Part shown: positions 9,121 to 16,053 of the stretch, in pieces
How positions within the stretch are numbered: the first letter of the stretch is position 1
Layout: each line of letters opens with the position of its first letter
Source: Bacillota bacterium
GTDB taxonomy: Bacteria > Bacillota_G > Limnochordia > DTU010
Length of the DNA stretch: 29,762 nucleotides
NCBI GenBank assembly: GCA_012799255.1
Contig: JAAZLQ010000007.1
Location: 1 to 29,762 of the forward strand
Direction of reading: 5' to 3'
Translations under genes and position numbers: made by a program
The notes under the pieces: generated by a model
What the model was told of the DNA's origin: nothing
Seen by the model: only the letters and a program-made list of their open reading frames with translations
The model's database searches: none

Positions 9121-10623
9121 CTAGGAAACCTTTTTGCCATTTAAGGCCGCCCGAAATTCATCTCCGTCCATGATCTCTTCCTTCAACAGATGGCCTGCGA
9201 TATGGCTAACCTCATCTAGCCTGGCCTCTAGCACTTTCTTAACCTGTTCTTCTTGCTCCTTAATGATCTGAACCACCGTGTTATGCAATGCCTCAGTTGG
9301 CAAGTCGGAGCTGACAATTCCTAAGGGGGACAGTCCTGCGAAAACCATCCTTTTTGCTAAATCTGTGGCCTGCTCAATATCGTTGACAGCACCGGTAGAA
9401 CGCTGTCCGAAGATGATCTCCTCCATCACTGCACCAGCAACGCAAACCTGGATCGCTGCCAGTAATTGATCCTTGGTGTGCAAATACTGGTCATCGCGAG
9501 GAGTCTGACGAATGTAGCCGAGGGCCTGATTACGGGAGACGATCGTGATTGAAGCAACCGACCCAGGTCGCACTAACTCGCCCACTAGCGCATGCCCCAC
9601 CTCATGAAATGCAACTCGTTCCCGCTCATCTTTGCTTAAGGAACGATTAGACTTCTCTCCCAACATTATTTTCTCAATCGCATCGCTCAAATCCATTTGA
9701 GTGATGCTCTCCCGTCCGTCGCGCATTGCGCAAATTGCCGCTTCGTTCAATAAACTTTCCAGATGTGCCCCGGAAAATCCATGAGTTTCAGAAGCCACAC
9801 TCTCAAGGCACACATCAATAGATAGAGGCTTGTTAGTAGCGTGGATTTTTAGAATATGCAATCGTCCCGCCCGATCCGGAAGGTCGACCTGTACGATACG
9901 GTCAAAACGCCCAGGTCTTAAAAGTGCTGGATCCAAAAGGTCGCTACGATTGGTAGCACCCACCACTAGAATTTGGACATCATGTTCACTATTCACACCA
10001 TCCATTTGAGTGAGAAGTTCATTTAGCGTTTGATCATATTCCATATGACTGGCATTCTTACCCCGTTTAGCTCCTAGTACGTCGATCTCGTCGATGAAGA
10101 TGATCGCACTAGTCTTATTCTGCTTCTCAGCTAAGGTGCGCGCCTGCTTAAACAGTTGACGAACCCGGCTGGCACCAACGCCAGCGTAAGTCTGTACGAA
10201 CTGGGAACCTGAAGCCGCTACAAAGGCAGATTCCGTATAGTTTGCAGCAGCTTTCGCCATCAGTGTCTTTCCCGTTCCGGGAGGCCCAGCCAAGAGCACT
10301 CCCTTTAGTGGCCTAATTCCAAGGCGCCTTGTTCTGGCACTTTCTTTCAGAAAAGTTAATGCCTCAAGAAACTCCCGTTTGGCCACCTCCTGGCCGCCAA
10401 TATCTGCGAAAGTGACGGTAGGGACCTTATTGTCATCTGTTCCCCCTAAACTCGCTAAATTAAAACGAGGTGAGATTCCGTTGCGCCCCGTGATCAAGAG
10501 CAAACCGAGGGTCAGCGTACTGATGGGCAGGATAAGCACGGAAAAATCAAACCCCAAGATCACAGCTAAAACTACAGCCGCAAATGCGCATCCGACAGCA
10601 ATTTCTCTCATCCATTTAGCCAC
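9121..10623 (-). CDS. FtsH-like membrane AAA+ zinc protease lacking the extracytoplasmic domain
   Basis: A 500-residue AAA protease. It has a hydrophobic N-terminal hairpin (about residues 8-45) and then goes straight to the AAA module, without the roughly 70-residue extracytoplasmic domain of canonical FtsH. Motifs: Walker A GPPGTGKT (113-120), pore loop TYAG with Tyr146 where FtsH has MFVG, Walker B IIFIDEID (174-181), second region of homology GATNRSDLLDPALLRPGRFDR. The protease zinc site is HEVGH (340-344) plus Asp415 in NDIEQAT, so catalysis should be intact. The start is GTG at 10621-10623 with GGAGGTGG 6 bases upstream. It overlaps the preceding membrane-protein gene by 16 bases. It is clearly a paralogue type rather than the housekeeping FtsH (about 600 residues or more). 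Confidence 0.93.
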   Translation of the reverse strand: MAKWMREIAVGCAFAAVVLAVILGFDFSVLILPISTLTLGLLLITGRNGISPRFNLASLGGTDDNKVPTVTFADIGGQEVAKREFLEALTFLKESARTRRLGIRPLKGVLLAGPPGTGKTLMAKAAANYTESAFVAASGSQFVQTYAGVGASRVRQLFKQARTLAEKQNKTSAIIFIDEIDVLGAKRGKNASHMEYDQTLNELLTQMDGVNSEHDVQILVVGATNRSDLLDPALLRPGRFDRIVQVDLPDRAGRLHILKIHATNKPLSIDVCLESVASETHGFSGAHLESLLNEAAICAMRDGRESITQMDLSDAIEKIMLGEKSNRSLSKDERERVAFHEVGHALVGELVRPGSVASITIVSRNQALGYIRQTPRDDQYLHTKDQLLAAIQVCVAGAVMEEIIFGQRSTGAVNDIEQATDLAKRMVFAGLSPLGIVSSDLPTEALHNTVVQIIKEQEEQVKKVLEARLDEVSHIAGHLLKEEIMDGDEFRAALNGKKVS

Positions 10624-11183
10624 TCATTTCCACCTCCAATCGTGTAAATTACAACCTTTCCTTCATTGTTGCCACGACTAATCACCCTATGCAGATAACT
10701 ATCACCAGTGGCGAGTGACAGATAGATAAAGTCCCTATCCATAGCCAGTTGCCAAGTAACTCCTTCGTTTTCTGCAAGGTTTTGCACCCGCTGCTCAAGC
10801 GATGTAAACTCTCCAGTGACAATGGCTTCTTCTGCCGCAATCTGCATGCGTTCAAAAAGCCTTACCAAACTTGGATCCGCACTGTCTCTCAGCAGGAGAG
10901 CATAGTTCCCCGATGTTGTTGCCAAGATTTCCTGAACGGCGCCTATCACTGGACCTACTGAGAATTCCCGCTCAATCTCCAGTTGAACTAAGATTCTCGC
11001 TCCTTGACCCAAGAAGTTTTGCTCCACATTCACGTCTGAAACTCCATTTACATTCTGCAGTTGCTCGGTAAGGGGTTTAATTATCTGAGTCTGCTTGTAC
11101 AGATAACTTGCCCCGAGCCCGATAACCACAACAACCAAAAAAGCGAGCAGTGCTATCTGAACCTTAAATTTGCGAAAGTTCAT
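10608..11183 (-). CDS. Single-pass membrane protein, predicted partner of the FtsH-like protease
   Basis: I do not recognise the family. The start is the ATG at 11181-11183, with AAGGGG about 8 bases upstream; the open frame extends further upstream but without a binding site and into the pgsA gene. The 191-residue protein has a basic N-terminus, one strong membrane segment (about residues 9-30, IALLAFLVVVVIGLGASYLY) and an extracytoplasmic or long soluble domain of mixed alpha/beta character. There are about 160 residues after the anchor and no Cys. Its stop lies inside the start of the FtsH-like gene (16-base overlap), so the two are coupled. It could supply the outer domain missing from the protease, or act as adaptor or substrate; this is inference. 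Confidence 0.85.
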   Translation of the reverse strand: MNFRKFKVQIALLAFLVVVVIGLGASYLYKQTQIIKPLTEQLQNVNGVSDVNVEQNFLGQGARILVQLEIEREFSVGPVIGAVQEILATTSGNYALLLRDSADPSLVRLFERMQIAAEEAIVTGEFTSLEQRVQNLAENEGVTWQLAMDRDFIYLSLATGDSYLHRVISRGNNEGKVVIYTIGGGNEWLNG

Positions 11184-11227
11184 GGAACATCCCCTTACTA
11201 ACATTTGTTTGTGTAGATATAATAAAA

Positions 11228-11250
11228 GTGTCAGTACTGAGTACTGACAC
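11228..11250. repeat. 23-bp palindrome: terminator or operator between pgsA and the membrane-protein gene
   Basis: GTGTCAGTACT-g-AGTACTGACAC is a perfect 11-base inverted repeat around a single central base. Read on the minus strand, TATAAT lies 5 bases before it and TTTTATTATAT directly after it. It can therefore be a terminator for rimO-pgsA, or an operator placed right after a -10 element that drives the membrane-protein/FtsH-like pair. No good -35 element is visible. Confidence 0.75.
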
Positions 11251-11266
11251 AAACTATTATAACACA

Positions 11267-11788
11267 CTATTCCATTGAACTTTTTAGTACATCTTGGGCT
11301 TTCAGGAAATAATCCACACCAGAAATGATGGTGGCTATCACCGCAAGCCAGAGCAAAACTGGAGCCCAACTTATTCCAAGGAAAAAGGCCATTATGGCCA
11401 CAATTTGAGTAGTGGTTTTCACCTTACCCCACTGTGATGCCGGAATAACCTTGCCCTCAGCCGCAGCCAAAATCCGCAGTCCAGAGACTGCGAACTCTCT
11501 CCCCAAGATGAGCAGGGCCACCCAGGTACTGACCGTGCCCACTTGAACCAAGCTTAAGAGTGCGGCTGTGATTAAGAGCTTGTCGGCAATCGGGTCAATT
11601 AGTTGACCAAAGCGGGTGATTTCCTTGCGACTGCGGGCCAAGTACCCATCCAGGGCATCCGTCAGTGCAGCCAGCAAAAAAACAGCTGCAGCTGGCAGGT
11701 TTACATCCCCAGGAGATTTTAGATACAGATAAGTAAACAAGGGAACCAGCATAATTCTAATCAGAGTCACCATGTTAGGCAGGTTCAT
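11267..11788 (-). CDS. pgsA: CDP-diacylglycerol-glycerol-3-phosphate 3-phosphatidyltransferase
   Basis: Makes phosphatidylglycerol phosphate, the committed step to anionic membrane lipids. The CDP-alcohol phosphotransferase signature DG-x2-AR-x8-G-x3-D-x3-D is complete (DALDGYLARSRKEI then TRFGQLIDPIADK, about residues 43-70). Four or more membrane segments; 173 residues is typical for Firmicutes PgsA. The start ATG overlaps the rimO stop by one base (TAATG), so translation is coupled. Downstream comes a palindrome and then the membrane protein plus FtsH-like pair. pgsA between rimO/rodZ and cinA-recA is the usual Firmicutes location. Confidence 0.97.
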   Translation of the reverse strand: MNLPNMVTLIRIMLVPLFTYLYLKSPGDVNLPAAAVFLLAALTDALDGYLARSRKEITRFGQLIDPIADKLLITAALLSLVQVGTVSTWVALLILGREFAVSGLRILAAAEGKVIPASQWGKVKTTTQIVAIMAFFLGISWAPVLLWLAVIATIISGVDYFLKAQDVLKSSME

Positions 11789-13107
11789 TACTCTTCCACC
11801 ACCTCTCCAACCAAATCGTAGGCATGGGAATCAGTGATTCGTACCTTTACTAAGTCCCCTGGATTGAGTATACCCCTCCCCACATAAACAACACCGTCTA
11901 CATCTGGGGCTTGCCCACTGTGTCTGCAAACCATGGCCAGTTCAGATTCCTCAGAAGGAAACTCGACTAAAACCTCTAACTCTTGACCAACTAGTTGTCG
12001 ATTTAACTCCTGCGAGATTCTCTGCTGCAACTGCATAGCTTGTTCATAACGACGCCGTTTCGTCTTCCCATCAACTTGGTCACCATATTCATAGGCTATC
12101 GAATTTTCTTCCCGTGAATACATGAAAATTCCTACGTGATTCAGCTTCATTTCATCTAGAAATCTTAGAAGTTCCTCAAAATCCTCCTCTGTTTCACCGG
12201 GAAAACCTACAATAAAGGAACTTCTAATAAACACTCCGGGAATTCTCTCCCGGATTCGCTGAATCAACGCCACCGTCGATTTATAATCGCCAGGCCGTTT
12301 CATCTTCCGTAATACATTACCTGATACATGCTGAAGCGGTAAATCAACATACTTTACCAGGTTTTCTTCTTGGTTAATGAGGCCCAATAGTTCATCACTA
12401 ATAGAAGTAGGATAAGTATATAGCAATCGGATCCTAGGAACATCCAGCTTAGCTAACTCCTTTAGGAGTTCCACAATATTTGTCCCGAGGTCTCGGCCAT
12501 AGGCAGTAGTGTCTTGCGCAATAATCGCAATCTCCCGTACTCCTTGTGCAACCAGTGCCCTTGCTTCACTTACAATCGCCTCGGGTTCTCGACTACGATA
12601 TTTGCCACGAATAGAAGGTATCACGCAAAAAGCACAACTATGGGAACAACCTTCGGCAATCTTTAAGTAAGCAAAATGGGAACCTGTTGTGGAAACCCTC
12701 GAATACTGTTGGTTATAGTCAAAGAGCTCATGTCTATTCTCCAAAACCCGCTGTCCCGTCATAACCCTTTCAATAACTTCAGGCACCAAATCCAGTTCAT
12801 TGGTACCTAACATGGCATCAATCTCAGGGATCTCCTTCCAGAGCTCCTCTGCATAACGTTGAGAGAGACACCCCATCACAATTAGCGCCTTGCACGAGCC
12901 ATTTTCCTTATATGAAGCCATTTCAAGAATCGTGTTGATGGATTCAGTTTTCGCATCTTCGATGAATCCACAGGTATTCACAATAATAACCTCTGCTCGG
13001 AGAGGATCGTTCACAATCTCATGCTCAGCACCAACTAAAAACCCTAGTACAATCTCAGTATCTACGAGATTTTTAGCACATCCTAATGATACAACACCAA
13101 TCTTCAT
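11788..13107 (-). CDS. rimO: Ribosomal protein S12 methylthiotransferase RimO
   Basis: Radical-SAM enzyme that adds a methylthio group to an aspartate of ribosomal protein S12. It begins MKIGVVSLGCAKNLVDTE, the RimO form of the UPF0004 domain with its first cluster Cys, followed by Cys residues in NTCGF and GCLSQR. The radical-SAM motif CSHSCAFCVIP (CxxxCxxC) sits near residue 150, and a TRAM domain closes the protein. The VDTE sequence and the overall match favour RimO over MiaB. 439 residues, normal length. ATG at 13105-13107 with AGGAGA 6 bases upstream. It is the first gene of a minus-strand unit with pgsA. Confidence 0.96.
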   Translation of the reverse strand: MKIGVVSLGCAKNLVDTEIVLGFLVGAEHEIVNDPLRAEVIIVNTCGFIEDAKTESINTILEMASYKENGSCKALIVMGCLSQRYAEELWKEIPEIDAMLGTNELDLVPEVIERVMTGQRVLENRHELFDYNQQYSRVSTTGSHFAYLKIAEGCSHSCAFCVIPSIRGKYRSREPEAIVSEARALVAQGVREIAIIAQDTTAYGRDLGTNIVELLKELAKLDVPRIRLLYTYPTSISDELLGLINQEENLVKYVDLPLQHVSGNVLRKMKRPGDYKSTVALIQRIRERIPGVFIRSSFIVGFPGETEEDFEELLRFLDEMKLNHVGIFMYSREENSIAYEYGDQVDGKTKRRRYEQAMQLQQRISQELNRQLVGQELEVLVEFPSEESELAMVCRHSGQAPDVDGVVYVGRGILNPGDLVKVRITDSHAYDLVGEVVEE

Positions 13108-13203
13108 TCATCGTCTCCTAACCTTCAAGTTCTAGTCTTTGATGTTTCGCTATGACTAGGGGCATTCCTCCTTGAGCCAATCTAGCCAATACGACCATAC
13201 CCC

Positions 13204-13246
13204 TTGAATAGCCCTTCCATTACATGTTATCATAGGTTAGGGACAA
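13204..13246. promoter_or_regulatory. Overlapping divergent promoters for atpZ (plus) and rimO (minus)
   Basis: The 225-base gap 13108-13332 holds two facing sigma-A-like promoters. Plus: TTGAAT (13204-13209), 17 bases, TTATCA (13227-13232), leader about 93 bases to atpZ. Minus: TTGTCC (13246-13241), 16 bases, TGTAAT (13224-13219), leader about 105 bases to rimO. They overlap, so they may compete. I see no known riboswitch in either leader. Confidence 0.5.
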
Positions 13247-13332
13247 TGAGTGCTAAGTTTTTTACCTGAGAAGGAAATTCCTCACCAATGTGGAAGATGA
13301 TAGAATAACCCCAGGTCAGGAAAGGAGTACAG

Positions 13333-13554
13333 ATGAAGGGAAGCCTAAAGTACCTTTCTTTGATCACCCAAATAGGACTGAGCATCATCGTTTCAGTTGT
13401 CATATTTATGTTTTTAGGGATACACTTGGATCGCCGGCTTGGGACACGTGGGATTTTTACTGTGGTGTTAATCATTATCGGAAGCGCCTCAGCCCTCTGG
13501 AGTACATATAAGCTGATCCAAGAAACCTTAAGAAAAGATTCGGAGCCGAGGTAA
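13333..13554 (+). CDS. atpZ: AtpZ/AtpI family protein, first gene of the ATP synthase operon
   Basis: A 73-residue protein with two membrane segments (about 12-32 and 40-60) separated by the short motif GIHLDRRLGTRG. This is the pattern of the small AtpZ-type (PF09527) proteins encoded ahead of F1Fo ATP synthase genes, thought to help assembly of the rotor or uptake of Mg2+ or Ca2+. ATG at 13333 with AAAGGAG 5 bases upstream. Its stop overlaps the next ATG (TAATG), so the two genes are coupled. Confidence 0.87.
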   Translation: MKGSLKYLSLITQIGLSIIVSVVIFMFLGIHLDRRLGTRGIFTVVLIIIGSASALWSTYKLIQETLRKDSEPR

Positions 13555-13931
13555 TGTTTAATGAAACCCATGTCTTACATACTACTTTGGTGCTAACTGC
13601 CATGCTCAGCATCGGCTTTTTAGCTTTTAGCCTAGATATTGCCTTAGGCATTATTTTAGGGGGCCTAATGGGTGTATTAGCCTTCAAATTGATCATTATT
13701 GATACAACTAGGCTACTGAGCGTTGCGAAAACCACGAATCTTTCAAAAAAGCAAGTGTCTCGCTTTAGTCGCAGAGCTTTCCTGAAACGTTGTTCTTTAT
13801 ATGGGGCAACTTTAATCGTTGCCATTGTAAACCCTTACGTTAGTTTTCTAGCTACCTTGGGTGGACTGTTGCTACCACGCGTAGCGATTATTTTTCTTTT
13901 GCTTCGAGGGAGGATAAGTCGTGGAACCTAA
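13554..13931 (+). CDS. atpI: ATP synthase protein I (AtpI)
   Basis: A 125-residue protein with four predicted membrane segments, including LSIGFLAFSLDIALGIILGG and NPYVSFLATLGGLLLPRVAII. AtpI is an assembly factor for the c-ring and is poorly conserved; the call rests on topology, size and its place between atpZ and atpB. The last bases overlap the atpB start by 11. The gene contains the atpB ribosome binding site (GGGAGG). Confidence 0.82.
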   Translation: MFNETHVLHTTLVLTAMLSIGFLAFSLDIALGIILGGLMGVLAFKLIIIDTTRLLSVAKTTNLSKKQVSRFSRRAFLKRCSLYGATLIVAIVNPYVSFLATLGGLLLPRVAIIFLLLRGRISRGT

Positions 13932-14565
13932 TGTTGTTTTTTACATCAAGTCGTTTCCAGTTAGTGAACCTATCTTATGGACCTGGATCATCATGGCCGT
14001 CTTAGGGATTACCTGTTTCCTGCTCACGCGCAATTTGCAGAAAATCCCCAAGGGATCTCAACACTTTCTTGAAGTGGCTGTAGAAGGAATTGAAAAATTG
14101 GTTGCTAACGATCTGGGGCCTGATGGTAAAGTATTTGTTCCCCTAATTTTGATGGTAGCGGCCTATGTCTTTATCTCTAACCTAATAGGTGTTATACCTG
14201 GGGGCTATTCCCCTACGGGTGACCTGACAACCACGATAGCGTTAGCCGTGTTGATCTATGTATTGGGTACCATAGGTGCAATTCGGAAAAATGGGTTTAA
14301 GTCCTGGATCAAAGGCTTTTTTGAACCGTACTGGATCTTATTTCCCATTAATATCGCTGGCGAAATTTCCCAAGTCGTCTCCCACTCTTTCCGTCTTTAC
14401 GGAAACATTTTTGGCGGCGGTATCCTCTTGGGAATTGTCTACATGTTGCTCCCGTACGTCATCCCTGTGCCATTAATGGCTTGGTTTGGTGTTCTCATGG
14501 GTGCAATTCAGGCTGCAGTTTTTACTATGCTAGCCACAGCTTATATCCAACTAAAGATAGGCTAG
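13921..14565 (+). CDS. atpB: ATP synthase subunit a
   Basis: Membrane stator subunit forming the ion half-channels of Fo. The essential Arg is present in HSFRLYGNIFGGG (Arg158), and the final helix has the usual MLATAYIQLKI. The protein has five or six membrane helices in 214 residues, slightly short at the N-terminus as in other clostridial forms. The GTG at 13921 is supported by GGGAGG 7 bases upstream and overlaps atpI. Confidence 0.97.
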   Translation: MEPNVVFYIKSFPVSEPILWTWIIMAVLGITCFLLTRNLQKIPKGSQHFLEVAVEGIEKLVANDLGPDGKVFVPLILMVAAYVFISNLIGVIPGGYSPTGDLTTTIALAVLIYVLGTIGAIRKNGFKSWIKGFFEPYWILFPINIAGEISQVVSHSFRLYGNIFGGGILLGIVYMLLPYVIPVPLMAWFGVLMGAIQAAVFTMLATAYIQLKIG

Positions 14566-14877
<312 letters not shown>

Positions 14878-14883
14878 TTGGCC

Positions 14884-14900
14884 GGGGTGCATGGCACCCC
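14884..14900 (+). promoter_or_regulatory. Intercistronic hairpin between atpE and atpF
   Basis: GGGGTGC-atg-GCACCCC, a perfect 7-base stem with a 3-base loop, lies just after the atpE stop. The T run (seven T) comes 12 bases later, so this is not a standard terminator. A 3' stabilising or processing hairpin would fit the need for many more c subunits than other Fo subunits. Confidence 0.65.
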
Positions 14901-14931
14901 TTCTGCCACATTTTTTTGTAGAGGGTGAGTA

Positions 14932-15432
14932 TTGTTGATTGATCAAAATGTTTTTATCGCCCAAACGGTTAACTTCATCCTGCTAATCGCACTACTTTAT
15001 TATTTGCTCTATAAGCCAGTGCGGAGCTTCATTGATAACCGGACGGCTGAAATCGAAGGACAGATCAAGTCTGCAGAAGAAAACCAGAGGGCTGCAGAAG
15101 AGTTGCGCCTTCAGCTGGAAAAGCAGACACAAGAAAGCAGGCAACAGGCTCGCCAATTCTTAGATGAGGCTACCAAGCGGGCCGAAGCAATTCAAAGTGA
15201 GCTACTTGCTGAAGCGCAAAAAGAAGCTAAAGCCATTATTGAACGTGCCGAAAAGGCCGCACAGCTCGAACAAGAAAAAGCCTGGGCGGAGATCAAAACT
15301 CAAGTTGGAGAACTCTCTTTATTATTAGCATCTAAGGTTATTCAGGAGTCTTTGGAGCCAGCTCAGCACCAAGTTCTCATTGAGCAGACAATAAATCAAC
15401 TGGATTCCTTGAAAAGGGAGCATATTCAATGA
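14932..15432 (+). CDS. atpF: ATP synthase subunit b
   Basis: The peripheral stalk subunit: one N-terminal membrane helix (about residues 7-27, FIAQTVNFILLIALLYYLLY) ending in YKPVRSFIDNR, then a long Ala/Glu/Gln-rich coiled coil to the end. 166 residues, typical. The start is TTG at 14932 or the adjacent TTG at 14935; GAGGGTGAG serves either. Its stop overlaps the atpH start (ATGA). Confidence 0.96.
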   Translation: MLIDQNVFIAQTVNFILLIALLYYLLYKPVRSFIDNRTAEIEGQIKSAEENQRAAEELRLQLEKQTQESRQQARQFLDEATKRAEAIQSELLAEAQKEAKAIIERAEKAAQLEQEKAWAEIKTQVGELSLLLASKVIQESLEPAQHQVLIEQTINQLDSLKREHIQ

Positions 15433-15959
15433 TGAAAAATGGTAGTCCCCAGATCTCAAAACGATATGCCGAGGCGTTGTTTGAAGTTGTTCCGGAAGCG
15501 GAACGGCGCTTAGTTAGTGAGGAGTTTAAACAGACTTTAGAAATTCTGCACGAACCGGAAGTCCACAGGGTATTCACCCACCCTCGCACCTCCATGACCC
15601 ATAAGCAACAGATGATTCGCCATATGAAGCTATCCAAAATTTTGGAGAATTTCCTTCTGCTCGTGATAGAAAAGGCTCGGGAAGCTTGGCTTACCCGGAT
15701 TGAAGAGGAATTTGAACGCTTGGTATTAGCTTCCGAGCAGACTACAATAGCAGAAGTCACCTCAGCAATTGATTTAACTGAGGAGGCTATTCAAGATCTC
15801 AACCAAAAACTCACTAAGCTTACAGGTAAGACGATCCTAATTCGTACTGACGTGGATCCCCGTATCGGCGGCGGGTTGATCATCAAGGTGGATGGCAAGG
15901 TGATTGACGGTAGTGTGAAGCACACACTTACACAGTTGCAACGTAAATTAATCAGCTAA
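15429..15959 (+). CDS. atpH: ATP synthase subunit delta
   Basis: The stator subunit linking b to the top of F1. The N-terminal helical domain begins ISKRYAEALFEV, and the C-terminal domain ends with the usual VDPRIGGGLIIKVDGKVIDGS pattern, so the gene is complete at 176 residues. The ATG at 15429 overlaps the atpF stop by 4 bases. In nearly all F-type operons atpA follows at once; here a terminator follows instead and no atpA, atpG, atpD or atpC exists in the window. Confidence 0.97.
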   Translation: MMKNGSPQISKRYAEALFEVVPEAERRLVSEEFKQTLEILHEPEVHRVFTHPRTSMTHKQQMIRHMKLSKILENFLLLVIEKAREAWLTRIEEEFERLVLASEQTTIAEVTSAIDLTEEAIQDLNQKLTKLTGKTILIRTDVDPRIGGGLIIKVDGKVIDGSVKHTLTQLQRKLIS

Positions 15960-15960
15960 G

Positions 15961-15998
15961 AAAAAGTCCTAGGTGAAGAAACACCAGGACTTTTTTTC
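15961..15998 (+). terminator. Strong terminator ending the atp operon after atpH
   Basis: AAAAAGTCCTaGGTG-aagaaa-CACCaGGACT is followed by TTTTTTTCTT, starting at the atpH stop codon. It is a textbook Rho-independent terminator, supporting a true operon end here. Confidence 0.9.
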
Positions 15999-16053
15999 TT
16001 CCCTCATAAAGAAATTATAAACTGGGCAGGATTGTCTAAAGGAGGTGAAAACA

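Noticed and set aside
11184..11369. Longer N-terminus (62 extra residues) for the membrane-protein gene before the FtsH-like protease
   Set aside because: The extension runs through the palindrome and into pgsA, and the ATG at 11183 has the ribosome binding site.
13108..13185. Short leader peptide (14 codons) before rimO, preceded by AGGAGG
   Set aside because: The AGGAGG lies only one base before the ATG, which is too close for efficient initiation, and the peptide has no run of regulatory codons.
13230..13571. Minus-strand open frame over atpZ
   Set aside because: It is the reverse of the atpZ coding region, which has a good start, ribosome binding site and family match.
14884..14925. Terminator ending transcription after atpE
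   Set aside because: The T run is 12 bases away from the stem and atpF and atpH follow in the same operon, so a full terminator is unlikely.
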